Shown here: positions 10,950 through 22,326 of the stretch, piece by piece
How the letters are laid out: the number at the start of each line of letters is the position of its first letter
Numbering within the stretch: position 1 is the stretch's first letter
Assembly: GCF_963169125.1 (NCBI RefSeq)
Contig: NC_084793.1
Location: 141,276,297-141,340,296 of the forward strand
Reading direction: 5' to 3'
Source of the DNA: Humulus lupulus
Taxonomy: Eukaryota; Streptophyta; Magnoliopsida; Rosales; Cannabaceae
Length of the DNA stretch: 64,000 nucleotides
Program-made: the position numbers and the translations under genes
Notes under the pieces: generated by a model
Told to the model about the DNA's origin: nothing
Seen by the model: the letters and a program-made list of their open reading frames with translations, nothing else
Databases searched by the model: none

Positions 10950-11867
10950 ATGACTTTCACAAGTTTTAATATATCTATTTCTTTCAATGGATCACAATTG
11001 TGTATTGCATGTTTGGAAAACGGGCTTTATATTCTGCGACCTAACGAACCCCTCGCTCTTAACAATGATTTATTCAAAGTAGCTAAACCTAGGACCAATA
11101 AATGTCAAAAGACCGATAACAATAATATGACGTATTTATGACACTTGAGACTAGGTCACATTGCCTATGATAGAATTCAAAGACTTACAAAGGACGGACC
11201 TTTGAGGGAACTCACCTTAGGTGAATTACCTGTCTGTGAATCTTGTCTAGAAGGCAAACTGACCAAGCGTCCATTCTCTGCAAAGGGTGATAGGGCCAAA
11301 GAACCACTTGGTCTTGTGCATTCAGATGTTTGTGGACCTTTGAATGTACAAGCCAGGGGTGGTTTTGAGTATTTCATCACTTTCATTGACGATTACTCAA
11401 GACACTCATGTCTTTACCTAATGCATAGGAAATCAGAAACATTTTCAAAGTTTCAGGAATTCCTAGCAATGGCTCACAACCAATTAGGTAAAACGTTAAA
11501 GATCTTGCGATCTGATAGGGGTGGAGAATATTTGGATATGCAGTTCCAAGATCATTTAACTGAACTTGGGATTTTATCACAACATACTGCCCCAGGTACT
11601 CTGCAAAAAAATGGTGTAGCGGAACGCCGAAACAGAACTTTATTGGAAATGGTTAGATGCATGCTTAGTTACTCAACTCTACCAACTTCGTTCTGGGGAC
11701 ATGCAATTGAAACCGCAAATGACATTCTCAATGTCGTGTCGTCAAAATCAATCCCCAAAACACCTTTAGAACGCTGGAATGGTCGTGAACCTAGTTTACG
11801 CCATTATAGAATCTGGGGGTGTCCCGCTCACGTCCTGAGGAAAAAGGAGGGAAAGCTAGAACCGTGA
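10950..11867 (+). pseudogene. Copia GAG-pre-integrase and integrase, plus-strand copy
   Basis: Same frame as the gag-protease block, with one further stop at about 11139-11141 (TGG in the other arm, TGA here). The zinc module HLRLGH plus CESC is followed by the catalytic core: VHSDVCGPL, LRSDRGGEY and NGVAERRNRTLL, so the D, D and E are present. The usual PQQNG before the glutamate reads LQKNG. The block ends with a TGA where the inverted arm has CGA, consistent with CpG deamination. Confidence 0.9.
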
Positions 11868-11879
11868 ACTGAAGTTTTC

Positions 11880-13828
11880 ATGTTTGTTGGCTATCCTAAA
11901 GGTACTCGGGGTGGACTTTTCTATAGTCATTCAGAAAAGAAAGTGTTTACTTCTACAAATGCTACTTTTCTAGAAAATGACTATGTCCAGAACTTTAAAC
12001 CTCGCAGCAAAGTAGTTTTAGAGGAGATGGTTAAAGAATTGACTCCAACCAATGTTCCATCGTCATCAACGCAAGTTGATGATGAAATTCCCACTCTTCA
12101 TGTACAACCGACGCAAGTCGATTTAAATGAAGAAAGTACCACTATTCCTGAGCAAACAGTCACGAAGCCTCGTCGTAGTGGGAGGGTTTCTAGGAACCCA
12201 GTTCGCAATGGTTTGGATGGTGAAACCAATATGGTTGTTGGTGACACTAGTGATGATGATCTGTTGTCTTTCAAACAGGCAATGGCAAGCCCTGAAAAGG
12301 AACTATGGCTCGAAGCCATGAAACTAAAATGGAGTCCATGTACTCAAATTCCGTCTAGGATCTTGTGGAAGCACCTAGTGACTTTAGGGCCATTGGGTGC
12401 AAGTGGATCTACAAGAAGAAACCAGGTGTTGATGGAAATATCGAGACTTATAAAGCTCGATTAGTGGCAAAGGGTTATACCCAAAGAGAATTCGTGGACT
12501 ATTAGGAAACTTTTAGTCCAGTAGTCATGCTCAAATCCATTCGCATCCTCCTATCCATAGCAGCCACTCTCAACTATGAGATTTGGCAAATGGACGTCAA
12601 GACAGCTTTTCTTAATGGAAAGCTTGACGAGGTCATTTATATGGATCAGCCAGAAGGATTTAAAGTATTTGGACAAGAAGGAAAAGTTTGTAAGTTAAAT
12701 AGGTCCATCTATGGACTTAAGCAAGCTTCTCGTTCCTGGAATCTTAGGTTTGATGAAATAATCAAAACCTATGGCTTTGAACAAAATATTGATGAGCCCT
12801 GTGTTTACCAACTAAAGGCAAATCAAATAGTGGTATTCCTGTTTCTTTATGTAGATGATATCTTACTCATTGGAAACAATGTTAAGAAATTATCAGATGT
12901 GAATAATTGGCTGAGCACTCAATTCCAGATGAGGGATTTGGGTGAAGCAAGTTATGTTCTAGGTATCCAGATCATCAGGGATAGAAAGAACAAACTTTTA
13001 GCTCTATCTCAAGCAGCTGACATTGATAAAGTGCTTGAACGTTTCTCAATGACAAATTCCAAGAAAGGGCGTCTACCGTCCCACCATGGAATTCATCATT
13101 CAAAGAAGCAGTCTCCCCAGACTCCTGAAGAGGAAGATGCAATGAGAAAAGTTCCTTACGCATCTGCAGTTGGAAGTCTGATGTATGCCATGTTGTGTAC
13201 TAGACCAGATATCTGCTATGCAGTGGGAGTAGTGAGCAGGTATCAGTCAAACCAAGGACCGGAACATTGGATAGCAGTTAAGCATATCCTAACGTATTTG
13301 AGACGGACTAGGGATTATATGTTAGTCTACAAGGGTGGTGTTCTGAACCCTGTAGGCTACACCGATTCAGATTTTCAGACTGATGTCGATGACAGAAAAT
13401 CTACTTCTGGAATGGTGCTTACTCTTGGGGGTGGAGCTGTGATTTGGAGAAGCGTAAAGCAGTCTGCAATCTCAGATTCCACCATGGAGGCTGAGTACAT
13501 AGCCGCGTCAGAAGCAGCTAAGGAAATAGTCTGGCTAAAGAAGTTCTATTCGGATCTTGGTGTTATTCCAGAAATGGATAACCCGCTTGTGTTGTTTTGT
13601 GACAATACAGGAGCGATAGCCAACTCGAAAGAACCTCGAAGTCACAAGAGGAGTAAGCATATAGAAAGGAAGTATCACATTATTCGAGAATATGTGGCCA
13701 GGGGAGATGTGAAGGTTATGAAGATTGCAACTGAAGATAATCTTGCGGATCCGTTTACAAAGACACTACCAGAAGCTACATTTGATAAGCATATCAAGGA
13801 GATGAGATTAGTAGAATTAAGGCATTAG
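11880..13828 (+). pseudogene. Copia RT and RNase H, plus-strand copy
   Basis: The first part (11880-12320) is the linker between integrase and RT. A one-base deletion at about 12326 shifts the frame. Two stops follow in the RT frame at about 12352 and 12500. From 12527 to 13828 there are 433 uninterrupted codons. They carry DVKTAFLNG, the intact catalytic box YVDD (12848-12859), [11 protein letters not shown], and an RNase H with DSDFQTD, MEAEYIAASEA and LFCDNTGAIA. This copy keeps its RT active site, unlike the inverted copy, but is still disabled. It ends 12 bp before the polypurine tract. Confidence 0.92.
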
Positions 13829-13840
13829 TTTCAATTAGTG

Positions 13841-13852
13841 CAAGTGGGAGTT
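13841..13852 (+). other. Polypurine tract of copia-A
   Basis: CAAGTGGGAGTT lies directly before the LTR start TGTTGGGG. A purine-rich tract here is where plus-strand cDNA synthesis is primed in Ty1/copia elements. Confidence 0.75.
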
Positions 13853-15709
13853 TGTTGGGGTTTTATGCCCTAATTAAAACCCAAATTCTTTGTAATCTCA
13901 TTTTATTATCAATAAAAGAATAGAAATCATTTTTTGACTTGGTCAATCACTTTGCTCACATGTTTTATTTTCATGATTATTTGTTTAATATAAACTTCTA
14001 TTAAATCCCGAGCATATAGCTAATCTTATTTATAGTGACGTAATCACAGTGGAATATAAATATCATTATATGTTCAAAATAAGTTAGTCCTAAGATTAGT
14101 CAGTACACCAGATTTACACTGACTTGCCAATCTACGATATGATCTACTTACACATTACAGTGTTATGTTCTTTCCAGAACATTAGCAAAGTAGATAAGAT
14201 CGAATGTATTTGTTACATCGGACAGGACCGATATTGACAGTTGATAAGATAAGTAAACATACCGTTATTATCTATTCTAGTCATATCATATAGTTGACCA
14301 TAGGTCAATTCAATCTCAATTCTGAGTGGTTAGTATTCTAACTGATTGTATTATTTGAGTTCTTTGACTTGTTCGTTACCAGCTTACCCTACGGACTAGC
14401 CCATACTTACATCTTGGGAACTCGGTAGTATAATTGAGTGGGAGTGTTAATCATAGATATGAACATCTATAGCTTCTGATGAAGAAGTGAGATGATGGTT
14501 TCCTTTTAGTTTGGTTCAATGTGTTAAATGATAGAGATCTCATTTCAGTAATTAAATTAGTTTACTGAAATATCATTTACAAGGAACTAAGTGTTTTAAG
14601 GATAAAATACAATGAGGGGTAAAATGGTATTTTAGTCCTATCTCATTGTAGACCATCTATAGAGGAGTGAGTGACAATTATGGTTGTAACAATGGATAAT
14701 TAATAGCGTATCTATATTTGTTATAGAGCGTTCTATGAATTCAAGACTGCAATTCCGAGTCTATAGTGGAGTCACGAGGAATTAATAAGTTAGTAAATTT
14801 ATTTGTTAGATTTATGATAACTTATTGGAGCTTGATTTCATAGGCCCATGGTCCCCATTGTACCTTGGATAAAATCATCTAGATATTCTCAATTAATTGA
14901 TTTAATCATCAATTAGAATTATCAAAGTTGACCAGGTCAATTTTGGATAGTTTCACAGAGTTGTGTAATTTTGAGAAGAAAAGAGAAATTATGGCAGATT
15001 TATTAATTAAGATAAATTGGTATCTAAATTAATAAATAAATTTAAATCAAGGTTCAAATTATAAATAATTAATTTGATAAAGGATTTAAATAATTATTTA
15101 ATTAATTAAATCAATAGAAAATAATACAGGCCTTGATTTTAAGTCCAATGGACTTATAATCAAATGGGAAATTTCACGGCCCTATAGCCCATGATAATTT
15201 CGACCTAGGGCTTCAAAATAGCTATTATTTTATTGATTTTTTAATTAAATTAAATGGCCTAATTGAGTCTATAAAAGGAGTGCTTATAGAGAAGTCAAAA
15301 CATAAGTTTGTAAGTCACAAGTCAGATTTTCTGATAGTTTTATATTCTCTCTAAACACAAGTCCTTTTCTAAGCCTCTTTGTTATTTTCTCTTCTTCTCT
15401 CTATATCTATCTCATGTGTTGAGAATTTCCCACACTAGTCTAGGTGGTTCTAAGGATACATTGGAAGATCGTGAAGAAAATAGAAGATCGGTTCAGTTTC
15501 TTGATAATACTCTGCGACAGAGAGGATACAAGAGTTAGAGAAACTGAAGGAATGACTCTTTAATTCCACTGCGTATACTGTAAGTATTCTATTTTTTTTT
15601 CTCTTTGAATTCAATTTTAGAAACATGTTTTAGGCTATCTCATATTAATTTGTTTAATATTAGATATACATGAAAATAAATAAAGATCCTGTATAAACTT
15701 AATCCAACA
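13853..15709 (+). repeat. 3' LTR of copia-A, complete
   Basis: Runs from TGTTGGGG to CCAACA, 1,857 bp. The start is fixed by the polypurine tract, and the end by identity with the 5' LTR that stops at 335. The first about 836 bp also match the truncated inverted LTR at 1153-1988, so the palindrome's outer edge lies inside this LTR, at 14690. A TATA box lies at 15268-15279, and AATAAATAAA near the end could serve as a polyadenylation signal. Confidence 0.9.
15268..15279 (+). promoter_or_regulatory. TATA box in the copia-A LTR
   Basis: TCTATAAAAGGA is a strong plant TATA box about 430 bp before the LTR end. It sets the U3/R border near 15300. The inverted copy lost this part of its LTR. Confidence 0.65.
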
Positions 15710-15710
15710 C

Positions 15711-16157
15711 TTACAACTCTATTTAACTAGTGGTATTTTTGACTCTCGCCAACTGGGACAAGGATATCATAGATTAGTTAAAAACCTAAAGAAATGGAGA
15801 TATGATTTTTTTTTTGTATTTTTTTATCATATCTTACATATTTTTGGTATATGTTGTGTTATTTCTTGAAATTTGTGTGAATAGAAGTTTTATTGAGCAA
15901 ATGTGATTGATTTCTATTTTATTGATAATTTGCAGTTTTAAGTTAAGTAGTGTCTGTGTCTACTCCCATCCTTTCTCAACTTTTGATGGAGAAACTCACT
16001 GGAGAAAACTTCCTTAATTGGAAGCAGAATATCAACATAGAGTTGATTGGTGACAACTCTGAATTCGTCATGAATGAGGAATCCCCAGAACGAGCACCGT
16101 GTCTGCACGTTAGTGATGGCACCGTCAATGCTCGTGATGGTACCGTAAATGCTTGGA
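15711..16157 (+). repeat. Third copia-A fragment: leader end and gag start
   Basis: Directly repeats 9776-10217, covering the last part of the leader and the first about 70 codons of gag, including the DGTVNA minisatellite. It begins one base after the 3' LTR and is cut at about 16157, where another copia family starts on the opposite strand. It may be an older family member that served as the insertion target, or a product of the same rearrangement as the palindrome. Confidence 0.8.
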
Positions 16158-16366
16158 GCGGCTGGAGTCCATAGACCCATTTTTTTAGGCTTAACAACCT
16201 CATCTTCAACAAAGGTTGGACACTTCCATCCATCATCGACTGCCATCCACACCCGTTCGTCAACAACTCTCAAGAAAGCACGCATTTTTGTCTTCCAGTA
16301 AGGATAATTTGCCCCTTCAAGCATTGGGGGTCGAGATGTGGAACCTCCTTCTCTGAACATCTCCAT
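16158..16366 (-). pseudogene. Copia-B gag N-terminus fragment
   Basis: Minus-strand start MEMFREGGSTSRPP followed by LEGANYPYWKTKMRAFL and VDERVWMAVDDGW. This is the N-terminal part of a Ty1/copia gag from a family different from copia-A. About 70 codons remain before the frame is cut at the junction with the copia-A fragment. It lies the right distance downstream of its own PBS and LTR (16549-17362). Confidence 0.8.
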
Positions 16367-16548
16367 TATGTACAAACAATCAAACAAAACAAAAAATATA
16401 TACTCCCAGAGTCGGATCTCAGAGAGGGTTTGTGTCAACTGGATTACCCAGAAAACAAGAATCGTGAATTACACGAAGACAAATCAATTATCAATTTCAG
16501 TATACAAAAGATAGGAGGATCGAGAAAAAAAATTAGAACAAACAACCT

Positions 16549-16561
16549 GGCTCTGATACCA
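16549..16561 (-). other. Primer-binding site of copia-B
   Basis: On the minus strand this reads TGGTATCAGAGCC, the classical site pairing with initiator tRNA-Met. It lies two bases after the LTR end. Confidence 0.9.
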
Positions 16562-16563
16562 AT

Positions 16564-17362
16564 TGAAAAACCTAAGTTTTTGCCTATCTTTCCAATTTTA
16601 CAACATTCATCTAGATTTTATCTTGATTTATGCTTGAACATTAACAACAAAATCATAAGAGTTGACACACGAAATTACAAGCATCGTCTGCACTGAAAAC
16701 TTATTCCAGCCAACTAGTGCTTGGGTTCCCTGAACCAGGGTAATAACTCTCACTATATTAAGAAGTAATTTTACAATAACCAGTTCAAGAATCAATCTGT
16801 AAAACTATACAATTTATCTCAAAATACAGTGAAGCTTTTTACCCTAAATAACCAAATCCCTTGGTTATAGATGCAAGATCCCCTTGCTTCAATATTGAAC
16901 TCCCTTCAACAATATCTCATATCCGAATACCTTCGGATCTATAGCATCAAGACCCAGCTGAACTCCTTCAGCAATCACGACTTGATTCCAGAGCTTGCAT
17001 AGAAACCTTCAACCACCATCAATGGAGTTTCTTGCAATAATTTGCAAAAATCAATAGAAGAAAGAGAAGAGAAAATACAAAGCACACTATGCAATCGTCC
17101 GATCTAAGAGAGTTGATTATAACTAATTAACCAGGCCAATATATATGCTTAGCTGCAATTAGGTATAAAACCAGAAACAACCAACATCTGTTACTCACTA
17201 ACAACCTTGCTGTACACACAGACTGACGTGGACACTTACTAAAAACAAATAAACTCCAGACATAACATAAGATCATTCCAGACACGACTGAACCTAATTT
17301 GTCATACTGAAAATATTGGTCCTTACAGAGATTGAAATAGATAACGGGCAGTTCTGTTTTCA
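16564..17362 (-). repeat. 5' LTR of copia-B
   Basis: The inner edge is fixed by the primer-binding site. I chose the outer edge because the plus strand begins TGAAAA at 16564 and ends TTTTCA at 17362, a 6-bp terminal inverted repeat as expected for an LTR; this edge is an inference. Length would be 799 bp. A TATA-like CATATATATT on the minus strand lies near 17140. Confidence 0.65.
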
Positions 17363-17385
17363 AATTTTTGTTACATATTAATATT

Positions 17386-17946
17386 CTAGGTAGAAGCAAT
17401 GTGCAATGCATATTTACTTAGTTTTAAAGTTGTAAATATTGTCTATAATTTTAATAAAAACTGGTTTATTATTTTTCTTAATATGTATATATATATAATA
17501 ATAATAAAATGAATTATACTCCTATAGTATATGTCAATATTTACATGACTACATGATATATATATATAATACAATAATATTTAAAAAGAAATTAATAATA
17601 GAAATAAAAAAAGAATTGAAAAAGTCTAGTGTATACAGTACTATCCATGCATGCATAAACTATTTTTAATTTCTAATATTATATGTTTAATATAATATTA
17701 AGTTTAAGTTTAATTAAATTTTATTTAAGTTATTAAATATATGGTTTTATTATTTTTAAATAATTATTATTATAAAACATCTCAAAAATATCCTATTTGA
17801 ATTTTTTTTTTATTTAAGTTTAAGTCATGCTTACAATCTACTGTTAAATAGAAGAATATTCTATTAAAGTTAACAAAAAAAAATTAAAAAATAAAGTATT
17901 AAAACTAAAAATTTCCTTTATCTACACACTTTGTATATAGAAAAGA
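17386..17946 (-). mobile_element. Helitron-like element H1
   Basis: On the minus strand it starts A|TCTTTTCTATATAC and continues GTGTGTAGATAAAGG. It ends with a hairpin around TGCATTGCACATTGC and then CTAG. The interior matches H2 and H3 (GTTAACTTTA plus TAGAATATTCTT, then TTAAACTTAAAC, TTAAACATATAATA). No coding sequence, so non-autonomous. The base after CTAG is A and not the expected T, so the 3' end is less certain. Confidence 0.6.
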
Positions 17947-18412
17947 TAATATTTTGTATCCTAAAATTACTATTTATTGTATTTATGAGTTATTCATAAC
18001 ACAATTTTATTATTATTATATTAACTAAAACATCTACCATATAGTTTAACTTTCTTTCAATATTCTTTCTAGACATATAGTTAAATTTTGTTAATTATTT
18101 ATTTAGATTGATGGTCCTTTAATGAAATATTTCTCTTTAAATTCAATTTAATTTAAAAAAATTGAATCTAAAAAAAATAATTAACATAAATCTTAATTTA
18201 AAAAATATTTTAATTTATCTTTAACTAATTTTTCTAGTATTATGAAAACAAATTTTTATATGATCCTAAAAAACCATTCATCCTAATATATTATTAAATT
18301 TACTTATTTCAAAGATACAATAATATTAATTATCATTTAATTCATTTATTACATATTATATTTTTTTTTCACTAGCTTCTGCCTAGTATATATATATATA
18401 TATATATATATA
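17947..18412. other. AT-rich gap without genes
   Basis: Very AT-rich sequence between H1 and H2, ending in a (TA)n run at 18388-18412. No gene or further element was recognised. Confidence 0.6.
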
Positions 18413-19064
18413 TCTTCTATATAATAAATGTGTAGATAAAAGAAATTATTGGTTTTAACGGTTTTTATTTTTTTAATGTTAACTTTAACAGAATATTCTT
18501 ATATTTAACGGTAGTTTGTAATCAATAAAACTTAAATAAAATAAAATAAATAGTTAAAAAATGAACATATGATATTTATGAGATATTTTTACAATGATAA
18601 TTATTTAAAAATAATAAATAATTAAACAAATTAAAATATGATAACTTTTTAGATATTTTACAATAATAATTATTTAAAAATAATAAAATCAGATGTTTTA
18701 TAATTTAAATAAATTTAATTAAACTTAAACTCACTTATTAGAATAATATCATATTAAACATATAATATAATCTATTGTGAATTAGCAATAAATTGCTTTT
18801 TTTTTTAAAAAAAACTAGCAAGAAACTTAAATATAAAATCACGTATAATCTTTAATATTACATTAAACATATAATATATAATCTATTGTTGTCACTCTTA
18901 AATTAAAAAACTAGAACAATCATAAACTTAAACAAAAATAAATAAATTATTTAATTAAAATAAGATATTTATATATGACATTAATATAAATTTAATAAAA
19001 ATAATTAATAAATTCTATAAATAAAACTAAGCAAGCGTGCATATTGCACGTTGCTTGTATCTAT
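18413..19064 (+). mobile_element. Helitron-like element H2
   Basis: Starts A|TCTTCTATATAATAAATG and ends with the hairpin GCAAGCGTGCATATTGCACG followed by TTGCTTGTATCTA. The stem is nearly perfect. The terminal CTAT differs from the CTRR rule in its last base. It is aligned along most of its length with H3, and no protein is encoded. Confidence 0.65.
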
Positions 19065-19463
19065 ATATATAAATATATATATATAGATATATAGATTATT
19101 AATTAGCACCATTCGTACCACAATGAGATCTTTAGTATGATTATTCATATATATATTTATTAAATTGTTAAATATCTTAAATTATTAAGTATAATTAAAT
19201 ATAAATATAAACTCAAAAAATATCTTATTAAATATCTTATAAAACTAACTATAGGTAATCTAATAATAAAATTAAAAATAAATATTAAATATAAACTCAA
19301 AAAATATCTTATTTAAATTTTTGTTAGTTTATTAGTATATGTTTTGATTTTGTAAATGAATTAAAAAATTAGATTAATTTAGAAAATATAAAAAATGCAT
19401 TGAAAGTATTTTAGAGTGCCATATAATTTCATTGAATCTCTTTTATAGAGATATATAGATATA
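19065..19463. other. AT-rich gap between H2 and H3
   Basis: About 400 bp with no recognisable gene. It has its own short repeat: two near copies of an AAATATAAACTCAAAAAATATCTT-like segment around 19200-19310. It may be an older insertion or host sequence. Confidence 0.55.
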
Positions 19464-20201
19464 TCTCTTCTATATAATAAGTGTGTAGATAACGAAAGTT
19501 CTTATTTTTAACGGTTTTTTATTTTTTTTAATGTTAACTTTAACAGAATATTCTTATATCTAACAGAATATTATTATATTTAATCGTAGTTTATAAACTC
19601 TTAAACTTAAATAAAATAAAATAAATAATTAAAAAAAAAGATATTTTTGAGATATTTTACAATGATATTTATTTAAAAATAATAAATAATTAAACAAATT
19701 AAAATATGATATTTTTTTTTTATTTTTTACATGATAATTATTTAAAAATAATAAATAATTAAACAAATTAAAATATGATATTTTTGAAATATTTTACAAT
19801 GATAATTATTTAAAAATAATAAAATTATTTTATAACTTAAATAAAATTTAATTAAACTTAAACTCACTTATTATAATAATATCATATTAAACATATAATA
19901 TAATCTATTGTCAATTAGTAACAAATTGTTTTTTAAAAAAACTAGCAAAAAGCTTAAATTTAAAATCCGCTAATAATATTTAATATTATATTAAACATAT
20001 AATATATAATCTCTTGTTGTTACTCCCAAATTAAAAAACTAGAACAAACATAAACTTAAACAAAAATAAATAAATTATTTAATTAAAATAAGATATTTAT
20101 TTGAAATTTATATGACATTAATATAAATTTAATAAAAATTGTTAATAAATTCTATAAATAAAACTAAGCAAACGTGCATATTGCACATTGCTTGTATCTA
20201 A
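19464..20201 (+). mobile_element. Helitron-like element H3 with canonical ends
   Basis: Starts TCTCTTCTATATAATAAG after an A and ends with the hairpin GCAAACGTGCATATTGCACA then TTGCTTGTATCTAA before a T. This fits all Helitron rules: 5' TC, 3' hairpin, terminal CTRR (CTAA) and insertion between A and T without target duplication. At 738 bp and without coding sequence it is non-autonomous and would depend on a RepHel protein from elsewhere. Confidence 0.75.
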
Positions 20202-20479
20202 TATATATATATATATATACAAATTCATCACAGTTTCCTGTGCCTAACTAACAAAAGGGTTCATCACCATTTTAAAAATGTTGCGAGAGAAGAATCTAGT
20301 ATCATGTGTTGAAATTTTCTGTGTTACCTGTTGCCATAAAACAATTAAGAACATATGTTCGCTACCTAATGACCGATAAAGGAGAGCCTTTGGGTCTGAA
20401 AGTTGGCCAGAATCAGAGTCACTCAAACTCAATGCTACTCTACTTATTTTTTTAACAAAGATTACGATCATAGGTGCAC

Positions 20480-22141
20480 TATCTAAAGGCAAATTTGAGT
20501 TTTTATGATTAATGATTGGTTTTAAGTAAAAAAAAAAAATGATAGGCATTTAAATTATTTAAAAAAAATATTAATTTTTTTGACAATATCCAAAATACTC
20601 CTCTCATAATTTTTTCCATCCATTTCCCTCTCTCTCCCTCAATCTATTCCTCTCAACTCCCTCTCTAGAAAAAAATTCATGGGTAAGGTAAAATATCATA
20701 GAAATCAATGTAACAATAAGTATTCCTCACTTATAACACTAAAATACTACATTTCGAACAGATTTGGACATGATTTTTGAGTTTTTATTGCGATTTTTTT
20801 TTTTTAGATCTGAAACTTTGAAATCTGCAGAAAATCGACGTGGTTTGATGGGGCCTTCAAAATCAAGAATTTCATGAAAAAATCGACGTTGCTTGATGGT
20901 GGTTCGATGGTGTTCGATGCGATTCTTGTAAGATAGGTAATTTTTCACTCTGGTGTCCGTTTGTGGTAATATTTTTTTATTTTGGGTATTTTTCAAGATT
21001 TACACGTTTTAGATGTGTATATACACATTTGGAAAATGTAAATCTTGAAAAAAAAAATGACAAATGCAAAACATACCTCATTCAAGATATATTTTTAAGT
21101 TCTAAACTTTGAAAATTTGTATGTGAACATCTAAAACGTGTAGATCTAAAAAATATACCCAAAATAAAAAAAAAATCATCACAAACAGACACCCGAATGA
21201 AAAATTATGTCTCTTACAATAATTGCATCGAACCACCATCGAGCAACGTTGATTTTTTCATGAAAATATTGATTTTGAAGGCCCCATCAAGCTGGTATCG
21301 AGCAAAGTCAATTTTCTACATATTTCAGAGTTTCAGATCTAAAAAATAACTCAAAAATCATGCCCAACTCGATGGTGTTCAATGTTACCTTGATGGGACC
21401 TTCAAAATCAATATTTTCATAAAAAAATCGGCGTTGCTCGATCGTAGTTCGATGCAATTCTTGTAAGAGACATAATTTTTCACTCGGGTGTCCATTTGAG
21501 ATGATTTTTCTTATTTTGAGTATTTTTCTTATAGATCTACACGTTTTAGATGTTCACATACACATTTTCAAAGTTTAAAACTTGAAAACATATTAAAACA
21601 TATCTTGAACATGAAGAATGTTTTGCATTTGTCATTTTTTTTTCAAGATTTATATTTCTCAAATGTGTATACATACATCTCAAACGAATAGATTTTGAAA
21701 AAATACCAAAAATAAAAAAAAAATCAACACAAACGGACACTCGAGTGAAAAATTACGTATTTTACAAAAATCACATCGAACACCATCGAGCCTCCATCGA
21801 ACCACCATCGAGCAATATCAATTTTTTTTATGAAAATCTTGATTTTAAAGGCCCCATCGAGCTAACATTAACTCTATCAAGCACTATCGAACTACATCGA
21901 TTTTCTGCAGATTTCAAAGTTTCAAATCTGAAAAAAAAAAATCGCAAAAAAAAACTCAAAAATCATACCCAAATCTGAATGCAGTATTTTAGTGTCGTAA
22001 GAAATATTTACTATTACATTGAATTCTCTTATATTTTAGTGTCTTATGTTGAAGAGTATTTTAGGTACTGTCAAAAGATTTAGTATTTGTTTTGAAATGA
22101 TTATAAGGCCTAACATTAAAACTCAAATTTCCCTATCTAAA
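20480..22141. mobile_element. Fold-back / Mutator-like element with 8-bp TSD
   Basis: The element proper is 20488-22133 (1,646 bp). It is flanked by the direct repeat TATCTAAA at 20480-20487 and 22134-22141. The outermost bases are inverted repeats: GGCAAATTTGAGTTTT on the left and GGGAAATTTGAGTTTT on the complementary right end. Inside are four related blocks in alternating orientation (about 20745-21010, 21165-21365, 21370-21540, 21720-21975). No transposase is present. Long nested inverted repeats, a G-rich terminus and an 8-bp duplication fit a Mutator-like non-autonomous or fold-back element. hAT elements also make 8-bp duplications but have short TIRs. Confidence 0.75.
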
Positions 22142-22326
22142 TTACTCTTCTCTCTACAGTACCTGAAAGCAAGAACATGCTAGAAATTACCACTACGTTT
22201 GAAATAAAAATTATGACAGCCCTTCCCTTGACCCTTCAAAAATTTCTTGACTACACAACTCATCATAAAAGTAACAAAAGATATACATAGGGGAAAGAAG
22301 AAGAAAAAATGAACGCAAAAGCATAC

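Larger units (their letters stand above)
1153..14690. repeat. Giant imperfect palindrome (two about 6.57-kb arms)
   Basis: The left arm 1153-7718 is the reverse complement of the right arm 8107-14690, at high but incomplete identity. Both arms hold leader, gag-pol and the first part of a 3' LTR of one copia family, pointing away from a 388-bp centre (7719-8106). The arms differ by scattered substitutions, different stop codons and different frameshifts, with a net length difference of about 18 bp. A simple fold-back sequencing chimera would give identical arms, so this looks like a real, aged structure. Confidence 0.9.

Noticed and set aside
1153..14690. Palindrome as a fold-back sequencing or assembly artefact
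   Set aside because: The arms differ by many substitutions, distinct stops and indels, and the centre is asymmetric; an artefact would give identical arms. Junction reads would still be needed for proof.
20244..20549. 101-codon minus-strand frame next to the fold-back element
   Set aside because: No recognisable domain, runs across the element border at 20488, AT-rich composition; treated as chance.
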